Counted from the first letter of the stretch, positions 32,750 through 41,698 are shown. The stretch: DNA of 44,594 bases from Merdimonas sp963929015 (GCF_963929015.1 NZ_CAWVHE010000007.1:1-44594), one strand, 5' to 3'. The notes: generated from the letters alone by a model not told the origin. Numbers and translations are program-made.

Positions 32750-34087
32750 ATGGAGCATAAACATAAGATCAGCGGTGTAGAACCAGGAAGTATTGCGGAT
32801 GAACTGGGGATTGGCCCCGGAGATCTGCTTTTGTCTGTCAACGATCAGCTGATCGAAGATGTATTTGATTATCATTTTCTTATCCATGATGAAGAACTGG
32901 TCCTTCTGATCGAGAAACCGGACGGAGAAGAGTGGGAACTGGAGATTGAGAAAGATTACGATGAGGATCTGGGGATGGAATTTGAGCAGGGACTGATGGA
33001 TGAATACCGCTCCTGCAGAAATAAATGTATGTTCTGCTTTATCGATCAGATGCCGAAGGGAATGCGGGAAACCCTGTATTTTAAGGACGATGATTCCAGA
33101 CTTTCCTTTTTACAGGGAAATTATGTAACGCTGACCAACATGAGCGAACATGATATTGACCGTATTATCCGGTATCATCTGGAGCCTATCAATATATCTT
33201 TTCATACCACGAATCCGGAACTTCGCTGTAAAATGCTGCACAACCGGTTCGCAGGCGAGGCACTGAAAAAAGTGGACCGGCTTTATGAGGCCGGGATCGA
33301 GATGAACGGACAGATCGTTCTCTGTAAAGGCATCAACGACGGAGAGGAGCTGGAACGGAGTATCCGGGATATGAGCCGGTATCTTCCATATCTAAGAAGC
33401 GTCTCCGTGGTGCCGGTGGGGCTTACCAGATACAGGGAAGGGCTGTATCCGCTTAAGTCTTTTACGAAAGAAGAGGCAAAAGGCGTGCTGGAGATCATCC
33501 ACCGCTGGCAGAAAAAGCTGTTTGAAGAGTATGGGATCCATTTTATCCATGCCGGGGATGAATGGTATCTTCTGGCAGAAGAGGAGATCCCGGAAGAAGA
33601 ACGGTATGACGGATATCTGCAACTGGAAAACGGCGTCGGTATGATCCGACTTTTGCGGGAAGAATGTAAAGAGGTCTTCCGGGCGCTTCCGGGCGATGCG
33701 AAAAGCCGCCGGGTGTCGATTGCCACGGGAATGCTGGCGTATGCGGAGATCTGCAGGATTACAGAGGAACTCCCGAGCAAATATCCCCGGACGGAAACGC
33801 TGGTCTATCCGATCCGCAATGACTTTTTTGGCGAAAAGATCACTGTATCCGGACTCATTACGGGAGGCGATCTGATGAAGCAGCTTAAGGGAAAAGAGTT
33901 GGGAGAGCGGCTTCTTCTTCCCTGTAATATGTTTCGCAGTGAGGAAGACGTCTTTTTGGACGATGTCACACTGGAAGACGTGCAAAAAGCTTTACAAGTA
34001 AGAACAGATATTGTAAAATCAAGCGGACAAGATCTGATAGAAGCAATATTGGGAATGCAGATAGATACAGGAGGCAATCATGAGTAA
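32750..34087 (+). CDS. DUF512 radical-SAM-like protein with N-terminal PDZ domain
   Basis: About 445 residues. A PDZ-like domain (GVEPGSIADELGIGPGDLLL, residues 9-28) precedes a radical-SAM-type cysteine motif, C89-x3-C93-x2-C96 (CRNKCMFCFID). QMPKGMRETLYFKDDDSRLS follows, and a C-terminal DUF512 region includes FFGEKITVSGLITGGDL. The family (TIGR03279-type) is conserved beside der in Clostridia; its reaction is unknown to me. GACGAGGAG supports the ATG at 32750 over a GTG at 32729. The stop overlaps the der start by eight bases. Confidence 0.88.
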   Translation: MEHKHKISGVEPGSIADELGIGPGDLLLSVNDQLIEDVFDYHFLIHDEELVLLIEKPDGEEWELEIEKDYDEDLGMEFEQGLMDEYRSCRNKCMFCFIDQMPKGMRETLYFKDDDSRLSFLQGNYVTLTNMSEHDIDRIIRYHLEPINISFHTTNPELRCKMLHNRFAGEALKKVDRLYEAGIEMNGQIVLCKGINDGEELERSIRDMSRYLPYLRSVSVVPVGLTRYREGLYPLKSFTKEEAKGVLEIIHRWQKKLFEEYGIHFIHAGDEWYLLAEEEIPEEERYDGYLQLENGVGMIRLLREECKEVFRALPGDAKSRRVSIATGMLAYAEICRITEELPSKYPRTETLVYPIRNDFFGEKITVSGLITGGDLMKQLKGKELGERLLLPCNMFRSEEDVFLDDVTLEDVQKALQVRTDIVKSSGQDLIEAILGMQIDTGGNHE

Positions 34088-35412
34088 ACCAGTAGTGGCT
34101 ATCGTAGGAAGGCCAAATGTGGGAAAGTCCACACTTTTTAATGTGCTGGCCGGAGAAATGATCTCCATTGTAAAGGATACGCCGGGAGTGACCAGGGACC
34201 GGATCTATGCGGAGGTCTCCTGGCTGAATCACGAGTTTACCCTGATCGATACCGGCGGTATCGAACCGGACAGCAGGGACGTCATCTTATCACAGATGCG
34301 GGAACAGGCACAGATCGCCATTGATACGGCAGATGTGATCATCTTTATAACCGATGTGCGCCAGGGACTCGTAGATGCGGATTCCAAGGTGGTCAGACAT
34401 GCTGCGCCGTTCGGGGAAACCTGTGGTCCTGGTTGTAAATAAAGTGGACAGTTTTGATAAGTTCATGGCTGACGTCTATGAATTTTATAATCTGGGAATC
34501 GGTGATCCGATCCCCATCTCCGCAGCGTCCAGGCTTGGGCTTGGAGACATGCTGGATGCTGTGGTCCGCGATTTTCCGGAACATCAGGAGGAAGAAGAGG
34601 AAGACGACAGGCCGAGGATTGCCATTGTAGGCAAGCCGAATGTGGGAAAATCTTCTATCATAAATAAACTGCTCGGCGAACAAAGAGTGATCGTTTCGGA
34701 TGTGGCGGGCACCACCAGAGACGCCATAGACACAGAAGTGGTCCACAACGGAAAAGAATATGTCTTTATTGATACAGCCGGACTTCGCAGAAAAAACAAG
34801 ATCAAAGAAGAACTGGAGCGCTACAGTATCATCCGTACCGTGACGGCTGTGGAGCGGGCGGACGTTGTTCTGATGGTGATCGACGCGGTGGAGGGTGTTA
34901 CGGAGCAGGATGCCAAGATCGCCGGGATCGCCCATGAGCGTGGAAAAGGCATTATCATTGTAGTTAATAAGTGGGACGCGATTGAAAAAAATGACCGGAC
35001 GATGCGGGAATATGAGGCGGAAGTACGAAGAGTCCTTTCTTATATGCCTTATGCACAGATCATGTATGTGTCTGCTCTTACCGGGCAGAGATTGATGAAA
35101 CTGTATGATATGATCGATATGGTCATTGAAAATCAGACGATGCGCGTTGCAACCGGCGTACTTAATGAGATCATGACAGAAGCAGTAGCCATGCAGCAGC
35201 CGCCTTCTGATAAGGGAAAGCGTCTGAAGCTTTATTATATTACCCAGGTAGCAGTAAAGCCGCCTACTTTTGTGATTTTTGTAAATGATAAGGAACTGAT
35301 GCATTTTTCTTATACCAGATATCTGGAAAATAAAATACGGGAAGCATTTGGATTTCGCGGGACTTCGTTAAAGTTCTTTATACGGGAAAGAAAGGAAAAG
35401 GATCAGGCATGA
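34080..35412 (+). CDS. der: Ribosome-assembly GTPase Der (EngA), frameshifted by one base
   Basis: A tandem-GTPase protein of ~443 residues after correction, needed for 50S subunit assembly. G domain 1 has GRPNVGKST (residues 10-18) and DTGG; G domain 2 has GKPNVGKSS, DTAGLRRK and NKWD; a KH-like domain ends the protein. The frame breaks at 34388-34394. The left frame gives DADSKVVRHAAP, the right frame DMLRRSGKPVVLVVNKVD. Removing one G or T restores SKV-(A/S)-DMLRRS. der is essential, so a read error is far more likely than a real mutation. plsY overlaps its stop by four bases. Confidence 0.93.
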
Positions 35413-36059
35413 TAGAACGGGTGGTATGTTTACTGATCGGATATGGCTTTGGACTGTTTCAGACAGGATATCTCTATGGAAAACTGCATCATATTGATAT
35501 CCGGAGTCAGGGAAGCGGAAATGCGGGAACAACCAATGCTCTGAGAGTACTGGGGTGGCAGGCCGGTCTGATCACATTTCTTGGCGATGCGCTGAAATGT
35601 ATATTTGCAGTGGTCGCGGTACATCTGATTTTTGGAAGATCGCATCCGGATCTGACGCCGCTGTTTGCCATGTATGCAGGTATGGGCGCGGTGTTCGGAC
35701 ATAATTATCCCTTCTATATGAAGTTTAAAGGGGGAAAGGGGATCGCAACCACCGCGGGACTTCTGGCAAGCACCCTGCCGCTTCCTATGGTGCTGATCTG
35801 CCTGGCGGCATTTCTGATCGTCGTAGCGCTGACCAGATATGTGTCTGTGGGATCGCTTCTGGTCGTCACAATTTATCTGATTGAGATTATTGTATATGGA
35901 CAGGCGGGAGGGTTTCAGGTTCCCAAAGAAGCGCTGTGGGAAATGTACGGGATCGCCGCTTTGCTTCTCATTTCAGCGGTGTTTAAGCACCGGGCAAATA
36001 TCCGTCGTTTATTATCCGGCACAGAAAATAAATTAAGTGTCGGAAAGAAAAAGTCATAA
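35409..36059 (+). CDS. plsY: Acyl-phosphate:glycerol-3-phosphate acyltransferase
   Basis: A 216-residue multi-span membrane enzyme that acylates glycerol-3-phosphate from acyl-phosphate, the first step of phospholipid synthesis. Motifs are GSGNAGTTNALRVLG, FGHNYPFYMKFKGGKGIATT and a C-terminal KHRANIRRLLSGTENK. Its ATG overlaps the der stop by four bases. gpsA, which supplies its substrate, follows 29 bases later. Confidence 0.96.
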   Translation: MIERVVCLLIGYGFGLFQTGYLYGKLHHIDIRSQGSGNAGTTNALRVLGWQAGLITFLGDALKCIFAVVAVHLIFGRSHPDLTPLFAMYAGMGAVFGHNYPFYMKFKGGKGIATTAGLLASTLPLPMVLICLAAFLIVVALTRYVSVGSLLVVTIYLIEIIVYGQAGGFQVPKEALWEMYGIAALLLISAVFKHRANIRRLLSGTENKLSVGKKKS

Positions 36060-36088
36060 AAAGTCATAACAGAAAGGGAGGATACGCT

Positions 36089-37102
36089 ATGGCAAATGTA
36101 GGAATCATGGGAGCGGGAAGCTGGGGGACTGCTCTTGCCCTGCTGTTGCATAAGAATGATCATAAGGTAACCGTATGGTCCATCAGTGAAGAAGAGGTGG
36201 AGATGCTTTCCACCAGACGGGAACATGTAAGTAAGCTTCCGGGAGTTCCGATCCCGGAGGATATGGTATTTACATCTGATCTGGAAGGAGCGGTAAAAGA
36301 CAGGGATTTTCTTGTGATGGCGGTTCCGTCGCCATTTACCAGGAATACGGCCAGATCAATGAGCCCGTATATTCCCACAGGCCAGATTATCGTAGATGTG
36401 GCCAAAGGGATTGAAGAAGATACTCTGATGACATTGTCGCAGCAGATTGAACAGGAGATCCCACAGGCAGATGTTGCAGTGCTGTCCGGGCCAAGCCATG
36501 CAGAAGAAGTGGGCCGGGGCATTCCCACCAGCGTGGTGATCGGCGCGAAGTCAAAAAAGACAGCGGAATATCTGCAGTCCATGTTTATGAATGAGGTGTT
36601 CCGCGTTTATACAAGTCCTGATATTCTCGGTATGGAGCTTGGAGGATCCTTAAAGAACGTGATCGCTCTTGCGGCCGGGATTGCGGATGGTCTTGGCTAT
36701 GGCGACAATACCAAGGCGGCTCTTATTACCCGCGGGATTGCAGAGATTGCAAGACTGGGTGTAAAGGCGGGAGGCGCGCTGGAAAGTTTTACAGGGCTTA
36801 CCGGCATCGGAGATCTGATCGTTACCTGTGCCAGCGTCCACAGCCGAAACCGCAGAGCCGGATATCTGATCGGACAGGGAATGTCCATGCAGGAGGCTAT
36901 GGATGAAGTAAAGATGGTGGTGGAAGGCGTATATTCCACCAAAGCGGCCGTAAAGATGGGCAAGAAATATGGTGTCTCCACACCGATCATTGAAGAAGTA
37001 AATAAAATACTTTTTGAAGGAAAAAATCCGGGTGAAGCAGTAAAAGATCTGATGCTGCGTGACAGCAAGCCTGAGATATCCACATTAACCTGGAAAGAAT
37101 AA
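36089..37102 (+). CDS. gpsA: Glycerol-3-phosphate dehydrogenase [NAD(P)+]
   Basis: A 337-residue cytoplasmic dehydrogenase making sn-glycerol-3-phosphate from DHAP for PlsY. The N-terminal Rossmann motif is GAGSWGTALALLLHKN. The catalytic Lys region is GGSLKNVIALAAGIADGLG, with NTKAALITRGIAEIARLG and GLTGIGDLIVTC. The length is normal. AGGGAGG precedes the start. The gpsA-spoIVA junction contains a terminator-like hairpin described separately. Confidence 0.97.
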   Translation: MANVGIMGAGSWGTALALLLHKNDHKVTVWSISEEEVEMLSTRREHVSKLPGVPIPEDMVFTSDLEGAVKDRDFLVMAVPSPFTRNTARSMSPYIPTGQIIVDVAKGIEEDTLMTLSQQIEQEIPQADVAVLSGPSHAEEVGRGIPTSVVIGAKSKKTAEYLQSMFMNEVFRVYTSPDILGMELGGSLKNVIALAAGIADGLGYGDNTKAALITRGIAEIARLGVKAGGALESFTGLTGIGDLIVTCASVHSRNRRAGYLIGQGMSMQEAMDEVKMVVEGVYSTKAAVKMGKKYGVSTPIIEEVNKILFEGKNPGEAVKDLMLRDSKPEISTLTWKE

Positions 37103-37134
37103 AAAGGAACAGAAAGAATCGTTCTAGAACAGAT

Positions 37135-37178
37135 CCCCCTTGCATAGACTGTTATCAGCACAGCAAGGGGGTTTTTTT
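37135..37178 (+). terminator. Terminator hairpin ending at the spoIVA start and holding its ribosome-binding site
   Basis: Arms CCCCCTTGC (37135-37143) and GCAAGGGGG (37163-37171) pair perfectly around a 19-base loop, followed by seven T and then the spoIVA ATG at 37179. The right arm (AAGGGGG) is also the only Shine-Dalgarno-like sequence for spoIVA, seven bases from the ATG. It should end gpsA transcription, and it masks the ribosome-binding site in any read-through RNA. Confidence 0.85.
37143..37150 (+). promoter_or_regulatory. Candidate SigE-type -10 element of spoIVA
   Basis: CATAGACT differs from the SigE -10 consensus (CATACAAT/CATACACT as I recall it) at one position. It overlaps the last base of the left hairpin arm and the loop. 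No good -35 is seen at 14-15 bases upstream. A start near 37156-37158 would yield RNA without the left arm, freeing the ribosome-binding site. Confidence 0.35.
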
Positions 37179-38651
37179 ATGAATACAGATCAGTTATATA
37201 GAGATATTCAGACCAGGACTGGCGGCGAGATCTATCTTGGAGTCGTGGGACCGGTGAGAACCGGGAAATCTACATTTATCAAACGGTTTATGGATGTGCT
37301 GGTTCTTCCACAGATTGAAGATGAAGCCAGACGACTTCGGGATACCGATGAACTTCCGCAGTCCGCATCCGGAAAGACGATCATGACAACCGAGCCCAAA
37401 TTTGTTCCAAAAGATGCTGCCAGGATCCGGCTTTCCGGCGAGGGTGAGGTTCGTATCCGTCTGATCGACTGCGTGGGTTTTATGGTTGACGGCGCATCCG
37501 GACACATAGAAGGGGGGAAAGAACGGCAGGTAAAAACCCCCTGGTCCGACCGGGAGATTCCATTTTCAAAAGCAGCGGAGATTGGGACAAAGAAAGTGAT
37601 CTGCGACCATGCCACCATTGGGATTGTGATCACGACAGACGGCAGTATTACAGAAATTCCCAGAGAAAATTACCTTCCTGCTGAAAAAAAGACCATTCAG
37701 GAATTAAAACAGATCGGGAAACCATTTGTGATACTGGTCAATTCCAGGAAACCGGACGGAGAAGCAGCAAAACGAACGGCAGAAGAACTGGAAAAGCAGT
37801 ACCAGACCAGAACACTTCCCGTAAATTGTGAACAGTTAAGCGGAGAGGATATCCACCGGATCCTGGAAGCAGTATTGCTTGAATTCCCGGTTGCAGAAGT
37901 AGAGTTTTATCTGCCAGGGTGGGTGGAAGTACTTCCGCTGGAACATAAGATCAAACAGGAAATCCTTACAAAAGCAAGAGAGATCATGAAAAAGCTGAAC
38001 CAGATGGGCGATGTATCATCCCTGGATCTTAGCATGCAGGAAGACGCAGTTGCAGGAATCGTCTCGGATCATCTGGAACTGGATACCGGAAAAGTCGGAT
38101 TTCGGGTAAAAGTGCCGGATCAGTATTATTATAAGATGTTAAGTGAGATGACCGGCGTGGAGATCCGGGGACAGTACGGTCTGATCACAGTTTTAAAAGA
38201 ACTGGCTAAAGCGAAAGAAGAGTATGGAGAGATCAAAGACGCGTTTTTGGCCGTAAAGGGAAAAGGATATGGAGCGGTCAGTCCAGGCAGGGAAGACATC
38301 CTTCTGGATGAGCCGACGGTCATTCGGCAGGGGAATAAGTATGGCGTAAAGATCCGCTCCCAGGCTCCGTCTATCCACCTGATACGGGCAAATATAGAGA
38401 CGGAGATCGCGCCCATTGTCGGGACAGAGCAGCAGGCTTTAGATCTGATCCGTTATCTGAAGGATGCAGGAGACGGGCCGGAAGGGATCTGGAAGACAAA
38501 TATTTTCGGAAAATCAATAGAAGAGCTGGTGATGGACGGAATGAAGAGTAAACTGGCGATGATCAATGAGGCCAGTCAGGAGAAGCTCCAGGATACCATG
38601 CAGAAAATTGTGAACGACAGCAACGGCGGACTGGTCTGCATTATTATCTGA
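37179..38651 (+). CDS. spoIVA: Stage IV sporulation protein A (spore-coat ATPase)
   Basis: A 490-residue ATPase that polymerises on the forespore surface and forms the coat basement layer. The N-terminus RDIQTRTGGEIYLGVVGPVR and Walker A GPVRTGKST (24-32) align with known SpoIVA. LPQSASGKTIMTTEPKFVP, STIGVVITTDG-like TIGIVITTDGSI, PSIHLIRANIETEIAPIVGT and the terminal NDSNGGLVCIII are also clear. I chose the ATG at 37179, matching the family's N-terminus; an in-frame TTG at 37140 would translate the hairpin and is unlikely. Presence of the gene marks an endospore former. Confidence 0.97.
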   Translation: MNTDQLYRDIQTRTGGEIYLGVVGPVRTGKSTFIKRFMDVLVLPQIEDEARRLRDTDELPQSASGKTIMTTEPKFVPKDAARIRLSGEGEVRIRLIDCVGFMVDGASGHIEGGKERQVKTPWSDREIPFSKAAEIGTKKVICDHATIGIVITTDGSITEIPRENYLPAEKKTIQELKQIGKPFVILVNSRKPDGEAAKRTAEELEKQYQTRTLPVNCEQLSGEDIHRILEAVLLEFPVAEVEFYLPGWVEVLPLEHKIKQEILTKAREIMKKLNQMGDVSSLDLSMQEDAVAGIVSDHLELDTGKVGFRVKVPDQYYYKMLSEMTGVEIRGQYGLITVLKELAKAKEEYGEIKDAFLAVKGKGYGAVSPGREDILLDEPTVIRQGNKYGVKIRSQAPSIHLIRANIETEIAPIVGTEQQALDLIRYLKDAGDGPEGIWKTNIFGKSIEELVMDGMKSKLAMINEASQEKLQDTMQKIVNDSNGGLVCIII

Positions 38652-38663
38652 TGGATTTTTTAT

Positions 38664-38692
38664 TGCATTCTTCAGATAAAAGAGTTAATATG
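38664..38692 (+). promoter_or_regulatory. Candidate SigA promoter of the MogA-like gene
   Basis: TTGCAT (38664-38669) and TAATAT (38687-38692) are separated by 17 bases, 43 bases before the start. No clear terminator was seen for spoIVA in the 84-base gap. Confidence 0.6.
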
Positions 38693-38735
38693 GATGATAA
38701 CAGTATACGAATCAGAAAAAAGACGGAGGTACGAT

Positions 38736-39206
38736 ATGAAAGTTGCTATCATTACAGCGAATACAGATATATATAAAGAACGACAGGAAAATACGAGCGG
38801 AGAGATCATCCGGGATATGGTGACGGAGGCCGGGCTTGAGATCGTGTTCCTGCGCGCGCTTCCCAGGGACCGCAAAGTTCTGAGTACCGTGATGCAGAGA
38901 ATGGCAGACAATCATCTGACAGATCTGATCCTTGTTACCGGAGGCTCCGGCCTTAGCGCCGGGGACTGCACGCCGGAGGCAACCAGAGATGTGATCGAAC
39001 GGGAGGTGCCGGGGATCGGGGAAGCAATCCGCGCGCATGCGGCAGAACTCACCAAACGCGCCATGTTAAACCGCGGGATTGCAGGAATCCGCCAGGATGT
39101 TCTGATCGTGGATCTGCCGGGAAGGCCGGAGGCTGCAAGAGAAGCGCTCCACTATCTGATGCCTGAGCTGATCCACGCAGTGAAGGTGATCAAAGGAGAA
39201 CTTTAA
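38736..39206 (+). CDS. MogA/MoaB-like molybdopterin-binding domain protein
   Basis: A 156-residue MoCF-fold protein. LILVTGGSGLSAGDCTPEAT is the family's TGGTG-type loop and the following conserved DxTPEA segment, and PGIGEAIRAHAAEL continues it; VDLPGRPEAAREAL is the later Pro-Gly motif. MogA and MoaB adenylylate molybdopterin during molybdenum cofactor synthesis. No other moa/moe gene is nearby, so the exact role is open. GGAGGT six bases upstream selects the ATG at 38736. rnhA starts one base after its stop. Confidence 0.85.
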   Translation: MKVAIITANTDIYKERQENTSGEIIRDMVTEAGLEIVFLRALPRDRKVLSTVMQRMADNHLTDLILVTGGSGLSAGDCTPEATRDVIEREVPGIGEAIRAHAAELTKRAMLNRGIAGIRQDVLIVDLPGRPEAAREALHYLMPELIHAVKVIKGEL

Positions 39207-39207
39207 A

Positions 39208-39687
39208 ATGCTGGTAAAGATTTATACCGACGGGGCTGCCAGAGGCAATCCGGAGGGTCCTGGAGGGTATGGAACAGTGCTGGAATACATTGATCCGAAG
39301 GGGAGCCTTCACACAAAGGAGATTTCCGAAGGATATCGAAAGACTACCAACAACCGCATGGAACTGATGGCTGTGATCGCAGGACTGGAGGCGCTGAACT
39401 GTCCCTGCCAGGTAGAGGTTTATTCAGATTCCAGATATGTGGTGGATGCGTTTAACCAGCACTGGATCGACAGCTGGCTGAAAAAGGGATGGAAGAGAGG
39501 AAAAAATGAACCTGTGAAAAATGTGGATCTGTGGAAGCGCCTTCTGGCGGCCAAAGAACCGCATGAGGTGAAGTTCATCTGGGTCAAAGGCCACGACGGA
39601 CATCCTCAGAATGAAAGATGCGACACGCTGGCAACAACAGCTGCTGACGGGAATGACCTTTTGGAAGACACAGGAGTTCAGGAATAG
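39208..39687 (+). CDS. rnhA: Ribonuclease HI
   Basis: A 159-residue RNase H that degrades RNA in RNA-DNA hybrids. The four acidic catalytic positions are visible: Asp8 in IYTDGAARGNPEGPGG, the Glu in NNRMELMAVIAGLEAL, the Asp in VYSDSRYVVDAFN and the Asp in NERCDTLA. WLKKGWKRGKNEPVKNVDLW is the basic handle region typical of the E. coli-type enzyme. AGGAG precedes the start. It lies 50 bases ahead of the RNase P RNA. Confidence 0.96.
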   Translation: MLVKIYTDGAARGNPEGPGGYGTVLEYIDPKGSLHTKEISEGYRKTTNNRMELMAVIAGLEALNCPCQVEVYSDSRYVVDAFNQHWIDSWLKKGWKRGKNEPVKNVDLWKRLLAAKEPHEVKFIWVKGHDGHPQNERCDTLATTAADGNDLLEDTGVQE

Positions 39688-39737
39688 CAATACGACAGGC
39701 ACGGTTCCAGAGAATCGTGAATCCATACAGATGAATC

Positions 39738-40092
39738 ATGCAAGTAAGACAGGTAATCGCATCTGCAGGCGCCGAAAGGCCGCAGATGAGGAAAGTCCGG
39801 GCTTCACAGGGCAGGATGCCGGATAACGTCCGGTGGAGGCGACTCCAAGGAAAGTGCAACAGAAATGAACCGCCTTCTTTCAAAAGAAGGTAAGGGTGGA
39901 AGGGCAGTGTAAGAGACTACCGCCTTTCTGGCAACAGAGAGGGCACATGTAAACCCCATCCGAAGCAAGACCGGATAAAGACAATGTGGCGGCCCGTCAC
40001 GTCTTAGGTAGGTCGCTTGAGCCCATCGGCGACGATGGGCCTGGATAGATGATTACTCAACGACATAACCCGGCTTATCGTCTTGCTTGCAT
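39738..40092 (+). ncRNA. rnpB: RNase P RNA
   Basis: About 355 nt. Universally conserved blocks are present in order: GAGGAAAGTCCGGGCT, AGTGCAACAGAAA, GTAAGGGTGGAA, GTAAGAGACTACCGC, GGCACATGTAAACCCC, AAGCAAGACC, GGCGGCCCG and GGTAGGTCGCTTGAGCC, ending with ATGATTACTC and ATAACCCGGCTTATC. The ends pair as helix P1: GCAAGTAAGAC (39740-39750) with GTCTTGCTTGC (40080-40090). It is the catalytic part of the tRNA 5'-processing enzyme. The promoter is not obvious; it may also be read from rnhA. Ends are set by P1, so accurate to a few bases. Confidence 0.95.
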
Positions 40093-40096
40093 CACA

Positions 40097-40135
40097 TAAA
40101 AAAGAGCGGCAGATCTCTTTATCGAAAACTGCCGC
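40097..40135 (-). terminator. Rho-independent terminator of pyrBI
   Basis: Arms GCGGCAG (40106-40112) and CTGCCGC (40129-40135), followed on the minus strand by TCTTTTTT. It lies about 34 bases past the pyrI stop and ends just before the rnpB 3' end, which would prevent antisense RNA over rnpB. Confidence 0.75.
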
Positions 40136-40141
40136 ATCCGC

Positions 40142-40170
40142 AGAATCCTGGAAATCAGGATTCTTTTTTT
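40142..40170 (+). terminator. Rho-independent terminator of rnpB
   Basis: A perfect 9-bp stem AGAATCCTG/CAGGATTCT with loop GAAAT, then a long T-run on the plus strand. The T-run touches the pyrI stop codon (40169-40171). Confidence 0.9.
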
Positions 40171-40635
40171 ATTTATTATTTTTCTTTTTCCGGCGCATCG
40201 GTCCATCGTATTTTTCTTCGCAATATTTGCACCGGTAGATTTCTTTTTCGGATCCGTAAGAACAAAGACATGATCCAGCTGCTGTTCAATAGAAGTGATG
40301 CATCTTGGGTTTTTACACCGGATCACATTGGTGATACGAGATGGCAGATGCAGGCTTTTTTTGGCAACAACCTGGGAGTCTTTGATGATGTTTACGGTAA
40401 TATTATGATCAATAAAGCCAAGGATGTCCAGATCCATAAAGTCGATGGGACATTCAATCTTCATAATGTCCTTTTTGCCCATTTTACTGCTTTTTGCATT
40501 TTTGATGATGGCAACGCAGCAGTCCAGTTTGTCAAGATGCAGATATTTGTAGATATCCATACTTCTTCCGGCCTGGATATGGTCCAGTACAAATCCTTCT
40601 TCGATCCGTCCCACAGACAGCGTGTTATTTACCAT
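40169..40635 (-). CDS. pyrI: Aspartate carbamoyltransferase regulatory chain, frameshifted by one base
   Basis: PyrI is the nucleotide-binding subunit that gives ATCase its CTP/ATP control. EGFVLDHIQAGRSMDIYKYL, CCVAIIKNAKSSKMGKKDI and CKNPRCITSIEQQLDHVFVL are typical. After VLTDP the reading frame slips. Adding one base near 40249 (a lost C on the plus strand) restores EKEIYRCKYCEEKY, which holds the second pair of zinc Cys, and a stop at 40169, for about 155 residues. Without the correction the protein loses half its zinc site. AGGAGG precedes the start. It lies 17 bases after pyrB. The break is probably a read error. Confidence 0.88.
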
Positions 40636-40652
40636 ATTGCTCTCCTCCTAAT

Positions 40653-41573
40653 CTAATCGACTTTGATTTCCAGTAATGTCAGTATCAGCGCCATTCTTAT
40701 GTAGACGCCGTATTTTGCCTGTTTAAAGTAAGCGGCGCGCGGATCGTCGTCCACTTCTACAGAGATCTCATTTACCCTGGGAAGAGGATGGAGTACATAC
40801 ATATCTTCAGGAGCAAGCTCCATTTTTTTTGCGTCCAGGATGTAGAAGTCTTTCATGCGTACATAATCTTCTTCATTAAAGAAGCGCTCTTTTTGTACGC
40901 GCGTCATGTAGAGAAGATCCAGATCCGGCAGGGCGTCTTCCAGACGGACAACTTCTTCGTAAGGAACATTCTTGCGGTCCAGGACATCCGAGCGGATGTA
41001 ACTTGGCAGACGCAGTTCTTCCGGTGAGATCAGGATGAATTTTACACCCGGATATCGAACCAGTGCATGGATCAGGGAGTGAACGGTACGGCCGAATTTC
41101 AGGTCGCCGCAAAGACCGATGGTCATGTGATCCAGATGCCCTTTCAGAGAGCGGATCGTCAGAAGATCCGTCAGGGTCTGCGTCGGGTGCTGATGTCCGC
41201 CGTCGCCCGCATTGATCACCGGGATATCGGAATGCTGGCAGGCCACCATGGACGCTCCTTCCTTTGGATGGCGCATGGCACAGATATCTGCGTAACAGGA
41301 GATCATCCGGATGGTGTCGGATACACTTTCTCCCTTGGTCGCAGAACTGGAGTCAGCTGTAGAAAAACCAAGTACGCTTCCTCCTAAGTTGAGCATTGCA
41401 GCCTCATGACTTAAGCGGGTGCGGGTACTTGGTTCATAAAATAAAGTTGCAAGTTTTTTTCCTTCACAGGCGTGTGCATATTTTGCCGGATTCTTTTCGA
41501 TATCTCCAGCCAGGTCCATCAGCTGATCCAACTCTTCCACAGAAAAATCCAGCGGACTCATCAAATGTCTCAT
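40653..41573 (-). CDS. pyrB: Aspartate carbamoyltransferase catalytic chain
   Basis: A 306-residue enzyme making carbamoyl-aspartate, the first committed step of pyrimidine synthesis. The carbamoyl-phosphate motif is FYEPSTRTRLSHEAAM. Further signatures are INAGDGGHQHPTQTLTDLLT, LCGDLKFGRTVHSL and the C-terminal VLHPLPRVNEIS. With pyrI downstream it should form the E. coli-like B6I6 allosteric complex. GAGGAGG precedes the start. Confidence 0.97.
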   Translation of the reverse strand: MRHLMSPLDFSVEELDQLMDLAGDIEKNPAKYAHACEGKKLATLFYEPSTRTRLSHEAAMLNLGGSVLGFSTADSSSATKGESVSDTIRMISCYADICAMRHPKEGASMVACQHSDIPVINAGDGGHQHPTQTLTDLLTIRSLKGHLDHMTIGLCGDLKFGRTVHSLIHALVRYPGVKFILISPEELRLPSYIRSDVLDRKNVPYEEVVRLEDALPDLDLLYMTRVQKERFFNEEDYVRMKDFYILDAKKMELAPEDMYVLHPLPRVNEISVEVDDDPRAAYFKQAKYGVYIRMALILTLLEIKVD

Positions 41574-41621
41574 AAAAACCTCCTCAATGTATGCTTGTAG
41601 CTAGGTCAAAATCCTTCATAC

Positions 41622-41650
41622 ATCATATAATAAATGGAGAAGATTTTCAA
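41622..41650 (-). promoter_or_regulatory. Candidate SigA promoter of pyrBI
   Basis: On the minus strand TTGAAA (41645-41650) and TATGAT (41622-41627) are 17 bases apart. The leader is only about 40 bases, and I see no terminator-type attenuator or PyrR-like leader in it. Confidence 0.7.
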
Positions 41651-41668
41651 CGTCTGATGAAAATTTTT

Positions 41669-41698
41669 TGGACAAACCGTCCTGCCATGTACTATAAT
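41669..41698 (+). promoter_or_regulatory. Candidate SigA promoter of pheA
   Basis: TGGACA (41669-41674) and a perfect TATAAT (41693-41698) with an 18-base spacer, 32 bases before pheA, divergent from the pyrBI promoter. Confidence 0.65.

Noticed and set aside
34393..35304. A 303-codon minus-strand frame opposite der
   Set aside because: Shadow of the second GTPase domain; no independent start signal.
34080..35412. der as a genuine pseudogene or two split GTPases
   Set aside because: der is essential, a one-base change restores it perfectly, and four other genes show the same kind of error.
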